In this document: positions 15,001-23,300 of the stretch, piece by piece | Layout: each line of letters starts with the position of its first letter | Numbering within the stretch: the first letter of the stretch is position 1 | Source of the DNA: Valencia hispanica | Taxonomy: Eukaryota > Chordata > Actinopteri > Cyprinodontiformes > Valenciidae | DNA: 64,000 nt | Direction of reading: 5' to 3' | Assembly (NCBI GenBank): GCA_963556495.2 | Contig: OY747713.1 | Coordinates: forward strand, 31,683,961-31,747,960 | Notes under the pieces: model-generated | Seen by the model: the letters and a program-made list of their open reading frames with translations, nothing else | Told to the model about the DNA's origin: nothing | Databases searched by the model: none | Program-made: the position numbers and the translations under genes

Positions 15001-18000
15001 GGTTAGAAATACTGGGAAGATGTACGGAACTAAATTCAGGATGGTCACAGATGAAAACCTGTTAGAGGCTGCAAATGTTCTGAGACTGGGACAGAGGTTC
15101 AATGCATAGTTTAGATTAAAGCACTGTTCGATCAAAGTCCAGTGAAAGGAGCTGTAGACAAATGCACACTACACTTCACAGATTTTGTTTGTAAAAATGT
15201 ATGAAAACAGTGTTCTATTTTCCTTTCACATTTAACAATTTTGTGCTAATTTGAGTTTGTTTACCAAATATAGTCCCATAAAATAGTTTAAAGTTTGTAA
15301 AATAATAAACTAAAAATTGAAAAAAATGTTAAAGGGGTAGGAATCCTTTTGTAAAGCATCCTATGTGTTGGTATTTTGTTGGTAGTGTTGATGTTTTAGG
15401 GACGTAATTTGTTATTTAATCAAACATTTCAAAGTTCTAAATACAAAAGTTTGATAGCTGTTAAATAACATTTTTGCTGATTTACTGGAAATAACTGTCT
15501 CATAGTGCAGCTCCACTGGCAGATATCTTCAACTTCTACAAAGAAAATATAACAGGCACATAAATAAATTTGAAATAAAACTATCTAAGCAATTTACTGA
15601 AAGGCAGCCTGACATGTGTCTGACAAAATGGGCAAGATGGGAACATGAGGATTCATGTTCAGTTGGATTCCCTGGCAGAAGCTAGTAAATGTGAAGTCCT
15701 ACTATGCTGATTAACTCTCGACATCAGCCTGTAGTGTGAGGGGAAGACAGCTTGTCCTGACAGGCTGTACTCACTTTTCGTCCAGTTCCTCTCTGGTGGC
15801 TTGGCACTGTCTCTGGACAAACTCATCAAACTCAGATGGTGGGAGAGGAAGGGTGGTAGAGTACAGGTCGGTGAGTTTCACAAATCTCAAGGATGAATAG
15901 CTGGAACAGCAAAAAAAAGTGCATTAGGTTTTGCATACATTTTTTTTAAAAATACACTTAAACTCCAAAAGGTTTTTTAAGATTTATAAATTACAGGAGA
16001 TTAAACAAGTCAATGAGCGCTCTTTATTTTTAGTCATTCTGACATCAAATTTTCACATCTTGGAATATGATCTATTTTTGTTATTTCTGGGCACTCGATA
16101 ATTAATAAGTCAGTTTGTATTCAAACTTAGACAGTTTATCATGCTTAAATTGCCACTTTTACAAGCTACAACTGCAACTTAATTTCCCTCTGGGATCAAT
16201 AAAGTATTTTTGAATTTGAATTTGAATTGAATTTGAAGTCAAAGAAAGCATTACACTTAATAAATAGACATTTTAATGCTGTAACAACTAGTCTCACCAT
16301 TAAATGAACAGTTTGCCATACATACCGGTCCATCCAGACTTGCTGTAGGAGGCCCATAATAGGCCACACAGTAAAGAGATGTTGGCTTTGCCACATGCTG
16401 GCTTCCCTGCTGCTAAATGCCCAGGGAACTGGTGCACGAATCACCCTCCTGGGGAAAGGTTTAGGAATGCTGGATATGGACAGTCGCTGGCACTCAGATG
16501 GGTCCATCAGAATGTAATCCACTAATGAAAAAGGTCATGTGTTTACTAAAATGATTTCAGAAAGTTATTTATCATTTATTGTTAATGCGTTTTCATTTGC
16601 ACATACAGATTACTTGGTCGGTCAGTTAGCCATGATTTAGTTGATTTTGGCTGAAACATACAGTGGCTCTCAAACGTCTACACACTTATTCAAAATATTT
16701 TTTGGGGGAATGTAACAAAAAGATGTCATGATAAAACATTCTGAAACATTTTCCACCTTAATACGGCATACATCTTGTAATATTCAAAATTAAAAATATA
16801 CAACTCTGTTGACAGAAACATTTTAAAATATCCTAAAAACTGCAACAATCTGGTGTGCACACTCTAATACTTGGTTAAACCACCTTTTGAAATACTTCTA
16901 GAAATTAATCTATTTCCAACAATTATAGAGAATCAAATGAACCAGAAATATGATTCTTCTACTTTTCTTAACATTGTCAATCTGCATTTTTAAATTAAGC
17001 AATATTTGGAAGGCAGGTTACAAAAGAACACAATAATGTAGTTATAAAAGACACCAATTAGAAAAAGATACAAAATAATATCCTCAGGAGGCTTAAAGGA
17101 GAGAATTTGGACAGAATATGTCTTCAAAACCTGATAGATTGGGGGGTGGGAAATTGGCAAAGAACAGAAAATATTCTAGTGAAGATATAGTCAAAGATAA
17201 CTTACAATGCACACATTTATTATTATCTAAAATATTACGTTGTTTTTCAGTTAAACTTTACAGGATTTTACAAGTGGACGACATTTTGGAATGCTTAATC
17301 CGTGTTTCCAATTTCTTTGTTACAAAAACCCAAGATTTTAACAGGGAAATAAATACTTTTCATATCCACTGTAAATACTAACTGTTTTACCTATGCTCTT
17401 CCTGAGGCTGAAATAATAATCTTCTTTGACCTCCTCTGTCAAGTCCTCCCTCAAAGTTTGGAGGTGTTTCCTACCCTCCTCTGGCTCAGGAGGCAGCAGG
17501 CTCATGATGTTAACCATCACCTGGTGTGTGTAGGGGGCCAGCATGTGAAAGGGGACACTAGTGTTGATGTAGTATGTATACCTCTGTGTGAGAAAAGTTA
17601 AGTTTACCAGTCAACTCAAATGTTACACAGGGGCCGATCTCTTCAGTTTACAAGTCTGTGAATTATTTTACTGCTCCTCACCTCCAGGTCTCTTTCACTG
17701 GGTTCATTCTGAATTACCCTGATCATCTCCTCCTGTCTATGCATGATGACACACTGCTCAGTAGGACTCATAGGCCGGCTTCTGGGTATTTCTAGCTTTC
17801 TTCTCTTGTGTTTTGACTGACCGGGGGTTGAGGTGTGACAGGGTGGCTTCCTGTAAAAAAAAGTTAGAATCACACACATAAAATTCTTCAAATTCAAGAA
17901 TACAGCACACATTGAACTTTTTTTGCATTGTGTGTGGAGGGTACTAATACAGTCTCTTTGGTGCAGTTGGTCGCCCATGTTCAGTTGGAATAAAAGCTAA

Positions 18001-19046
18001 CAGGCTCATTAAGAAAGAAAAAAATCTCATCTGGTAGATTTTCAAGTCACTCTTTAGGAATGTGCACAACATTTATCACAAAAGAAATGAAAGATCGTTG
18101 CAATCTTAAATCTACATTTGTAAAGATACAAGGTCCAGCTGCTTTTGCCAAGGACGCTCGTAATGGACATTGTCTGTGGGGGAGTTTATTAATCTTCAAA
18201 TACTGCGCCCTGGAACTGTAGTTGTTTCCGATAGACTCGCTGGGAGTTCTGTGGTGCCGTTGTTCTTTAAATGGAACAGCCAGAGTGCATGCGTTGGTCT
18301 GAATGATGGGTGGGTAGTGACTGTGCCTTAGTACCACCTGAATAAAAACAGTGCAGAACAATGGTTCATATATTGTGGTACAGAACCAACCTGTAGAAAA
18401 AACTAAACTTGTTAACATGTAAAACTGTGTTTGACATTCTTACTTGATATAAATCTGATGGCTCAGCAACACACTTTTCAGGCAGGGGAGGGGGAAAAGA
18501 GCATCCTGTGGTGTGGCCCATATTGTAGAGGGAGTCATCATCCATCTGTGGGGGATCAGGAAAAAAGAAAAAAAGATATATTTTCATGGTAACCATAGTT
18601 AGAAATGTGTAATACAAACAATAGAAGTATGTAAAATGGTAAAGTTTCTTGCAGAAATATTCAAATTCAATTCAAAAATACTTTATTGATCCCAGAGGGA
18701 AATTAAGTGTTGGTAAAGCTCATTTAATTTATTCTTTAAGGAGACCGTGATAGAAAGAAGTTTGAGATTTCAACGTGAAAACGTGAAAAAGTTCAATTAA
18801 GACATATGAATTCAACTTAGGCATATTATTTTTCTGCAACAGATAGGATTTACGCCGTAAACTTTAGATAACCATGACAGCAAGAGTTGTTTCCTCAAAT
18901 ATTTATAATTCTCACCGAATGTGGAGCCCCTACCAATAACCTGCTATTAATATCGGCTCTTCGTGTAATAAAATAAACGAAACATGATGTGAAAAAAGTC
19001 CGCAAAAAAAAGAGAGTCAAAAACGTACCTGCTTAAGTCGCTCCAT
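1..19046 (-). CDS. dnah3: dnah3, axonemal dynein heavy chain 3 (5' half of gene, 43 exons seen, partial)
   Basis: Dynein heavy chains are the ATP-driven motors of cilia and flagella; DNAH3 is an inner-arm type heavy chain acting in the axoneme. Spliced translation gives about 2,145 codons, roughly half of the usual length of about 4,100 residues. It runs from the N-terminal tail through the linker to AAA3, with P-loops of AAA1 (GPAGTGKT), AAA2 (GDPLGGKT) and AAA3 (GPTGTGKS) all intact. The start ATG is at 19046..19044, opening a short first coding exon (MERLKQ). The N-terminal tail ([34 protein letters not shown]) resembles DNAH3 more than other single-headed axonemal chains as I remember them. 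All exon junctions are GT-AG and phase-consistent except the end of exon 3. The gene continues beyond position 1, where AAA4-AAA6, the stalk and the C-terminus should lie. It diverges from dazl. No frameshift or stop was found in the exons, so it looks functional. Confidence 0.93.
24..747 (+). mobile_element. Decayed, internally deleted Tc1-like element in dnah3 intron
   Basis: The ends are degenerate inverted copies (left ACAGTGCTGTACTTC, right TTTTGCAAGGCACTGTA). Remnants of a Tc1 transposase reading frame sit around 495..640 in plus orientation (a KWKE-GTTAN type block followed by the next helix-turn-helix region). The middle and C-terminal transposase parts are missing. It lies after exon 43 and is antisense to dnah3. 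Confidence 0.7.
821..2915 (-). CDS. dnah3: dnah3 exons 38-43 (AAA2 end and AAA3)
   Basis: Exon 38 is 2786..2915 ([25 protein letters not shown]), exon 39 is 2476..2712 ([27 protein letters not shown]), exon 40 is 2285..2388 ([18 protein letters not shown]), exon 41 is 1298..1592 (AAA3 Walker [36 protein letters not shown]), exon 42 is 1028..1207 ([28 protein letters not shown]) and exon 43 is 821..944 ([19 protein letters not shown]). VVFVDDLNMP is built across the exon 41/42 junction. The 87-nt intron between exons 39 and 40 is also stop-free in frame. The donor after exon 43 is GTAAAT; the next exon is off the left edge. Confidence 0.96.
1850..2160. repeat. Probable dispersed repeat in dnah3 intron 40
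   Basis: The text (ACAGTAATCAAGACAAGATG, then a stretch ending GACAGTGAAGGAGAGAGTGT) resembles a repeat motif common in fish genomes, probably retroelement-derived. No open frame of length remains. The rest of intron 40 (1593..2284) shows nothing else. Confidence 0.4.
3050..4163 (-). CDS. dnah3: dnah3 exons 33-37 (AAA2)
   Basis: Exon 33 is 4029..4163 ([28 protein letters not shown]), exon 34 is 3839..3950 ([20 protein letters not shown], the AAA2 P-loop), exon 35 is 3514..3755 ([32 protein letters not shown], the Walker B side), exon 36 is 3333..3433 ([25 protein letters not shown]), and exon 37 is 3050..3155 ([16 protein letters not shown]). [11 protein letters not shown] spans the exon 36/37 join in the expected phase, which confirms the splice. 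Confidence 0.96.
4245..5688 (-). CDS. dnah3: dnah3 exons 28-32 (AAA1, main ATPase site)
   Basis: Exon 28 is 5580..5688 (Walker [21 protein letters not shown]), exon 29 is 4966..5079 ([15 protein letters not shown], Walker [12 protein letters not shown]), exon 30 is 4715..4891 (sensor I region [17 protein letters not shown]), exon 31 is 4537..4628 ([22 protein letters not shown]) and exon 32 is 4245..4464 ([33 protein letters not shown]). This is the site of the main force-producing ATP hydrolysis in dyneins, and every key residue is present. The 72-nt intron between exons 31 and 32 is a multiple of three with no in-frame stop. Confidence 0.97.
5160..5571. mobile_element. hAT-like MITE fragment touching the exon 28 donor region
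   Basis: The right end reads GCCAATACACAACCCT, and it is preceded by TATCGTGATACATATCGTAT, typical of a fish hAT-like family with palindromic TATCGATA-type sequence. A matching left terminus is not clear, so the copy is probably truncated. The element ends about 8 bp from the exon 28 splice donor at 5579. Confidence 0.5.
5835..7743 (-). CDS. dnah3: dnah3 exons 24-27 (linker to AAA1 lead-in)
   Basis: Exon 24 is 7651..7743 ([18 protein letters not shown]), exon 25 is 6326..6436 ([19 protein letters not shown]), exon 26 is 6118..6232 ([19 protein letters not shown]), and exon 27 is 5835..6033 ([41 protein letters not shown]). QWPGQVV and [18 protein letters not shown] are standard blocks just before AAA1. 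Intron 24 (6437..7650) holds a dispersed repeat at about 7190..7620. Confidence 0.95.
7190..7620 (+). repeat. Dispersed repeat copy in dnah3 intron 24
   Basis: It contains GGGTCTGTCCTGGGGTCTCC, GAAGCATGCCTGTAAACCCT and CTCGTGACAATAGGTGAGGG, blocks of a high-copy fish retroelement-like repeat. Related text recurs at 41870..41960 (same orientation) and 42260..42590 (opposite orientation). Its class is not certain. Intronic sequence between 6437 and 7190 shows no further recognisable feature. Confidence 0.6.
7830..8531 (-). CDS. dnah3: dnah3 exons 21-23 (linker)
   Basis: Exon 21 is 8352..8531 ([31 protein letters not shown]), exon 22 is 8140..8276 ([26 protein letters not shown]), and exon 23 is 7830..8031 ([38 protein letters not shown]). 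The [15 protein letters not shown] motif is the hallmark of the dynein linker that swings across the AAA ring during the power stroke. It is intact. Confidence 0.96.
8724..10347 (-). CDS. dnah3: dnah3 exons 15-20 (tail to linker, DHC_N2 start)
   Basis: Exon 15 is 10194..10347 ([13 protein letters not shown]), exon 16 is 9916..10060 ([19 protein letters not shown]), exon 17 is 9571..9782 ([32 protein letters not shown]), exon 18 is 9396..9487 ([19 protein letters not shown]), exon 19 is 9197..9311 ([17 protein letters not shown]), and exon 20 is 8724..8840 ([18 protein letters not shown]). The GLKDRHW and [10 protein letters not shown] blocks are strongly conserved in dynein linker regions. 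Exons 18 and 19 are joined inside a Glu codon. Confidence 0.93.
10727..10797. repeat. (TGGA)n microsatellite beside dnah3 exon 14
   Basis: About seventeen uninterrupted TGGA/GGAT units lie in intron 14. On the dnah3 sense strand this is (TCCA)n starting about ten bases after the exon 14 donor. If the intron were retained, it would encode a run of PSIH repeats. Confidence 0.97.
10807..13254 (-). CDS. dnah3: dnah3 exons 8-14 (tail)
   Basis: Exon 8 is 13059..13254 ([18 protein letters not shown]), exon 9 is 12718..12897 ([19 protein letters not shown]), exon 10 is 12486..12616 ([19 protein letters not shown]), exon 11 is 12300..12405 ([16 protein letters not shown]), exon 12 is 11382..11560 ([19 protein letters not shown]), exon 13 is 11126..11310 ([10 protein letters not shown]), and exon 14 is 10807..10930 ([17 protein letters not shown]). 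Lengths and phases are mutually consistent across all junctions. The donor of exon 14 lies about ten bases from a long tetranucleotide microsatellite. Confidence 0.92.
11596..12080 (-). mobile_element. Decayed Tc1-like fragment in dnah3 intron 11
   Basis: Motifs of a fish Tc1-like family are read in antisense: ATTCAGAGGTGGTTTGCCGG, TTAAGGTCATGCACTAATGG and ATGTTCTTTTTCTGAAATGC. The copy is much reduced, with no usable frame. The rest of this intron up to exon 11 shows nothing else. Confidence 0.5.
13681..15363 (+). mobile_element. Decayed near full-length Tc1-like transposon in dnah3 intron 7
   Basis: The left end (GCTTGCAAAAGAGCTTTGAA) and right end (AATCCTTTTGTAAAGCATCC) are degenerate Tc1-type termini 1.68 kb apart. 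Inside, 14570..14610 retains the GTTAN-type block. An open stretch at 14804..15109 reads [16 protein letters not shown] and [20 protein letters not shown], a Tc1 transposase catalytic core with the catalytic Asp region but broken frames before and after it. It is antisense to dnah3 and not functional. Confidence 0.85.
15775..17850 (-). CDS. dnah3: dnah3 exons 4-7 (N-terminal tail)
   Basis: Exon 4 is 17682..17850 (contains SRPMSPTEQ), exon 5 is 17391..17583 (RYTYYINTS to FSLRKSI), exon 6 is 16326..16521 ([24 protein letters not shown]), and exon 7 is 15775..15900 ([17 protein letters not shown]). Phases chain correctly: 0 into exon 5, then 1, 2 and 2. These segments form the start of the dynein tail, which in this family carries out assembly with light chains and docking to the doublet. 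A Tc1-like remnant ends 17 bp from the exon 5 donor. Confidence 0.9.
16180..16225 (+). repeat. Retroelement 3'-tail motif, copy A
   Basis: TTTCCCTCTGGGATCAATAA followed by a TTTGAATTTGAAT run is a tail motif shared by many fish retroposons. An inverted copy lies at 18660..18712. Confidence 0.55.
16659..17373. mobile_element. Internally deleted Tc1-like remnant in dnah3 intron 5
   Basis: It begins TACAGTGGCTCTCAAACG and ends CATATCCACTGTA, giving matching degenerate ends. The interior has no transposase left. The right end lies 17 bp from the exon 5 splice donor. Confidence 0.55.
18156..19046 (-). CDS. dnah3: dnah3 exons 1-3 (N-terminal leader of the tail)
   Basis: Exon 1 is 19029..19046 (MERLKQ, followed by a GTACGT donor). 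Exon 2 is 18444..18545 (34 codons, starts MDDDSLYN, ends EPSDLYQ). Exon 3 begins at 18337 after a TTTTTATTCAG acceptor and reads [10 protein letters not shown] and then [11 protein letters not shown]. The low-coordinate end of exon 3 is uncertain. Exon 4 needs a donor that leaves two bases of a codon, and the only in-phase choice I see is a weak site at 18156. Better-looking GT sites further on (for example near 18114) are in the wrong phase, so a missed small exon is possible. All three exons are well supported except for this one boundary. Confidence 0.8.
18660..18712 (-). repeat. Retroelement 3'-tail motif, copy B
   Basis: ATACTTTATTGATCCCAGAG preceded by an AATTCAAATTCAATTC run is the reverse complement of the motif at 16180..16225. 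It lies in dnah3 intron 1. Confidence 0.55.
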
Positions 19047-19190
19047 CTTGTTCAGCTTCAACAAATCTAATGAGTTTTTTTTTTTTTTAATGACAACGTT
19101 AGATCAAGAATCCACATAACGTCAGACCAGTAATCGTAAGCGGTTGGCTACTTCCGTGTGCTGCATCGTTCAACTGGCAGCTTTTCTGAC

Positions 19191-19198
19191 TGTAAACA
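19191..19198 (+). promoter_or_regulatory. Forkhead (FOXJ1-type) motif TGTAAACA, copy 1
   Basis: This is an exact forkhead core about 150 bp upstream of the dnah3 start codon. FOXJ1 drives motile-cilia genes through such sites. The assignment to FOXJ1 is inference. Confidence 0.45.
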
Positions 19199-19322
19199 AG
19201 TAGATGTAGAATAATGTCCTATTAAAAAAAATTATGTAGTCACCTGCTAAACACCGGAATATATCAGTGCGGTGACAGTTTTTCTTCTGAAAACTTTAAC
19301 CCGGGAAGTACCATCACGTTGC

Positions 19323-19330
19323 TGTAAACA
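19323..19330 (+). promoter_or_regulatory. Forkhead motif TGTAAACA, copy 2
   Basis: This second exact copy is about 30 bp from the X-box-like site, about 280 bp upstream of the dnah3 start codon. Confidence 0.45.
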
Positions 19331-19358
19331 GAAACACTGGTTGGTTTCATGGACTATC

Positions 19359-19372
19359 GTCTCCATGGCAAC
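19359..19372 (+). promoter_or_regulatory. X-box-like RFX site GTCTCCATGGCAAC
   Basis: It fits the imperfect inverted-repeat RFX consensus GTNNCC-AT-RGYAAC, with a perfect GGCAAC half-site. RFX2/RFX3 regulate axonemal dynein genes. It lies about 315 bp upstream of the dnah3 start. Confidence 0.55.
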
Positions 19373-19661
19373 ATCAATTACCATTTTCTTCCATAAAAGG
19401 ACAATAGGCTAAACACAGCTCACGCGCCTGCTAAAACATGTACAGTGTGAGAGTCAGCCGAACTTGTTTCTAAACAGCTAACTTTTTGTCTTTACCGGTG
19501 TGCTTTTCATATTTTCTAAATATAAGTAAAAATGGTTTATTTAAAAATATTTGCCTATGTAAACGTGCATGATTTAGCCTACTTGAGATTCGGGCTTACT
19601 TTAAACCTTTTAATTGCTTGTAAAAATTAAATCTACCAACGGGGGAATATGTTGGGAATGT

Positions 19662-19727
19662 GTGACCCTATACTACGATCTATCAATCATGAGACAAGTG
19701 ACTCTATCAATCGTAGCATAGGGTCAC
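19662..19727. repeat. Short hairpin, 18-nt arms
   Basis: GTGACCCTATACTACGAT (19662..19679) pairs with ATCGTAGCATAGGGTCAC (19710..19727), one mismatch in the arms. Confidence 0.85.
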
Positions 19728-19818
19728 TTTCTCACCCGGTTTTAAGAATAAAGTTGTTTACAAATCAAATAATGTTGAGGTTAAACACGGAAATTCTGAT
19801 TTAAGGGGGGGGAGTTAA

Positions 19819-20014
19819 GTATGGTATTTCATAAATAATTTTCAAATGACTAGAATTACTTTGAAATGTAAGATTAATCTGAATCATTAATTGTGGATGT
19901 ACATTTTAAAGCACCTTTTAAAAATGTACATCCACAATTATTGCTTCAGATTAATCTTACATTTCAAAGTAATTCTAGTCATTTGAAAATTATTTATGAA
20001 ATAGCCTACCATAC
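19819..20014. repeat. Long near-perfect hairpin (arms over 90 nt, loop about 6 nt)
   Basis: Arms 19819..19910 and 19917..20014 are reverse complements with only a few differences, including a small GGCTA insertion in the right arm and a small change near 19887. The loop is GCACCT. The near-identity of the arms suggests a young foldback MITE or ongoing gene conversion. It lies about 430 bp upstream of the dazl start codon. Confidence 0.9.
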
Positions 20015-20325
20015 ATACCATGTTTTGCCTGTTAAAAACATTCATATTTCTGTCTTAAAAAGCTTTTAAAGAAAATTATTTATAAATATAATTTAAAATA
20101 ATTATAAATGTCCAATGTAAAATTTTAATTCCCAGTTGTTTTTATTTGTTTATTGTAAGAGATCATAAATTTATATCACATTTCCCAGACAAAGTTTACT
20201 TTTTTTTTCAGCAGCTAGATCCCTGGAATTATTTATTAATGTAGGCTATTTAGTTTGCAACAGATTCCTAAAAATTAAATAGCTACGTTTAAACTTATTT
20301 AGCCTATTGATGTTAGCAAGTTGAG

Positions 20326-20333
20326 TCACGTGA
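20326..20333. promoter_or_regulatory. E-box palindrome TCACGTGA upstream of dazl
   Basis: This is an exact CACGTG E-box with flanking T and A, about 110 bp upstream of the dazl ATG. It could bind bHLH factors; which one is not decidable from sequence. Confidence 0.35.
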
Positions 20334-20339
20334 TGAGCC

Positions 20340-23300
20340 TTGGGTGTGGTTTTGTCTTAGTGCAGTAGCTGTTGAGGCAGGACGCAACAGGTTGTAGGCT
20401 TGAGAGTCAACCTAAATTATTGGTTTTTTTATTGTTTTAGACATGGTAAGTCTAAGTGTACACCATAGTACACATCTTAGGGATATAGATTATTAAAAGG
20501 AGTATGGTGGCTGGAGATTCATTGTAATAACGATGTCATGCTAGCTAGCAGCTGCTAGTTTGATTTGAAAACGACGGAATATTTCCACTAGCAAGTCTTA
20601 GCTTGACTAAAGACGAATTAAGCTCATATTTTAACACTAGTCTTGCCCAAAAGAGTGAGTTAGATCCTCAGCGTACACGTGTTTCCGTCGACGTTTCTTT
20701 CTTCTGTTGTGCTCGGTGTTAAAGTGTGTGCTTGTGAGCTAAAGCGGGAGTGTTTCAATCATGGAAGCAGGAAGGCATGTTTTATTGGTAATAGTCTTAA
20801 CGCCAGAGCGACTCCCGAATTAGGCTCTATATTTTTATGATTGTTATTTTAGTGTTTTGCTTTAAATGTGAATAGAAAAATAGTTTAATTTGTATTTACG
20901 CCGTTTTCTTGCAAACCCGTTTTTTTTCCTCAGGCGAGAGCGTGGCCGCCATGTGACTAAACGGTGTAGCTTGCTGTTCAAGTTCACAACGTGAAAAAGT
21001 CCGACTCAAAACGTTCTAAAGGCGTAGATTTTACTACCACCAGTTTCTTGTACGACTCACGCGGCATTCATACATCTCAAATTTGAACTTTTTTTTTTTT
21101 CCTGCAAGGATTTCAACAAACCCAGAACCATCACCCAGACTGTACCTTCTTTGAAGCTGTCTAATGGATACATCCTGCCTGAGGGGAGACTGACTCCCAA
21201 CGCCCTCTTTGTGGGTGGGATCGACATGAAGGTGAGATCGTACTTTATACATTTGGATTAAAATCAGATTTAGGTTGGTAATGGCTTTGTGTGGTGTGAT
21301 GCAGAAATGGGGCTAATCTTTTTATATCTGCATTTGATAAAAACAAGTTTTTTAAATTAATATTTAAGTAATTCAATAAAAAAATGAAACCCACAGCTGA
21401 TATGTTTTCAACTCAGTTCCAAGCATTTTATTTACATTGCACCAATTCTCTCTATGTTTTTCCTTAAGGCAGCTTCTGAGACAAACGCATTCAACCCATA
21501 TCCAAATATAAACATTTAAATTTGAGTCGATCCATTTGATTCAACTACAGCCCAATCATATAAGCAGCATCAGCTCCGGTCACATACAACCTAATTCAAT
21601 TGTAGTCACAACCTAGTCAGAATTTTATTTGGGCATTGAATGGCAATATTTGTTAAAAAGCATTGCAATTAATGTTCTCTTTTTTTTTTTTTGTTTTAAC
21701 CATCAGGTGGATGAAAATGAAATGCGAGATTTCTTTGCAAGATATGGAAATGTCAAGGAAGTAAAAATAATCACATACCGTGGAGGGGTCTGCAAAGGGT
21801 GAGTAGTTTTGTTTAGAGGCTTGTTGTCTTCATGGTTGCTGTTTAAAGTTCTTACAAGTTTGTTCTTGATGGATTAATGTATATTAGTGTTAAGGGGGAA
21901 AATAGTTGAGATTTTGCTTATTCTTTGCAGAGATTACAACAAATCACCTTTGCAAAGTAACTCGTATTGTGTTCTTTGGTTTAATGCTTTGTTCTTGAAT
22001 TCACCTGAAATAAGTATCCCCAGTACTCAGTTTTTTCGGTATGCGGTTGCACAGTCCGGCATGGGGAACCATGGCAAAAACCGACAATTGACTGGTGAAT
22101 TTTCTTTTCTTTCTGGGGAACACTTGACACTAGGATGGCGTGCTGCTACTAAATAAGATCCAGTCCACTTTTGAGTAAATTAAATATACAGACAGCTGTG
22201 CTGTCCTTTGCAGGTGTCAGTGGTTTGCTACAGAACAATCAGCATCAACTCTGATCAGCTTCTTGGATTGCTATAGAAAAGCCTTCTCACATCCTGATAC
22301 CTCTACCTCCATCTTCAAAGAACTTAAAACCTTGGGGTGTTTCTTTACAACGTAACCCTACTTCACCTTAAAAATATTTTCCTGAACTATGGTGTGTTTC
22401 ATAAGGGTTGTCCAAAGTGTACCCTGTTGGGGCAATTGTGGCCCTTGGAAGGAATTTGTCCATCCCCCAACTGCAATTCAAGAATGCTACAACGATGCTG
22501 CCTGATCTGACCAGTGACGACATGTTTAGCCGCATGCTGTCATTCAACCGCTGGTTGTCTAGGTGGTGTCCTGATAACAATGTGGGCTACATTGATAATT
22601 GGCGATCATTTTGGGAAAAACCTGGTCTGATCCAGAGAGACGGCATCCATCCCACTTTGGATGGAGCAGCTCTTTCTAGGAATCTGGCCGGATTTATTGG
22701 TCCTCCAAAACACTGACAACCCAGGGTCCAGACCAGGAAGGAGAGTCGTAGTTTAATGCACCTCTCTGCAGCTTCTGTACTGTTACCCACCAATCACCCT
22801 ATAGAGACAGTGTCTTGTCCACGGCCAAAATCAAATGGGTTAAAGGTTAACCTAACAAGCAAATCATAAAAATCTCAAAGATAAGTACGACTGAACAGAA
22901 AAATAAAACAATTAAATGTGTTTTTTTTTTAACATAAGATCTCTCCAAAGACTTTGATAGTTAATGACTTAATTTATGATAATCAAATAGATTTGTTTTC
23001 TCACAGAAACCTGAGTGCAGCAGGAGGATTATGTCATTGTAAATGAGTCAACTCCTTCCACTTTAAATTTTCAATTTCCTCGAAGTAATGGGTGAGGCAA
23101 AGAAGTAGCAACCAATTTTCATTCAGATTTATTAATTAATCCCAGACCAATTATTAGCCACAGTTCTTTTGAATATCTAACCCCTAGTTTTCCTCATCCA
23201 AGTTGCAAAACTCTGAAACTCTTTTGTTAGCCATTGAATTTATTTTAACTGAGCATCCCAAACCAGAAAGAAACATTTATTATAGTAGAGGTTTATCAGA

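Larger units (their letters stand above)
19047..20442. promoter_or_regulatory. Shared dnah3/dazl upstream region
   Basis: The start codons of dnah3 (19046, minus) and dazl (20443, plus) are 1.4 kb apart and transcribed away from each other, so both promoters must lie in this interval. It contains forkhead motifs, an X-box-like site, two hairpins and an E-box. I see no TATA box at a convincing position for either gene. Confidence 0.75.

Noticed and set aside
14804..15109. 101-residue plus-strand ORF as a host gene
   Set aside because: It is a piece of Tc1 transposase within a decayed element in a dnah3 intron.
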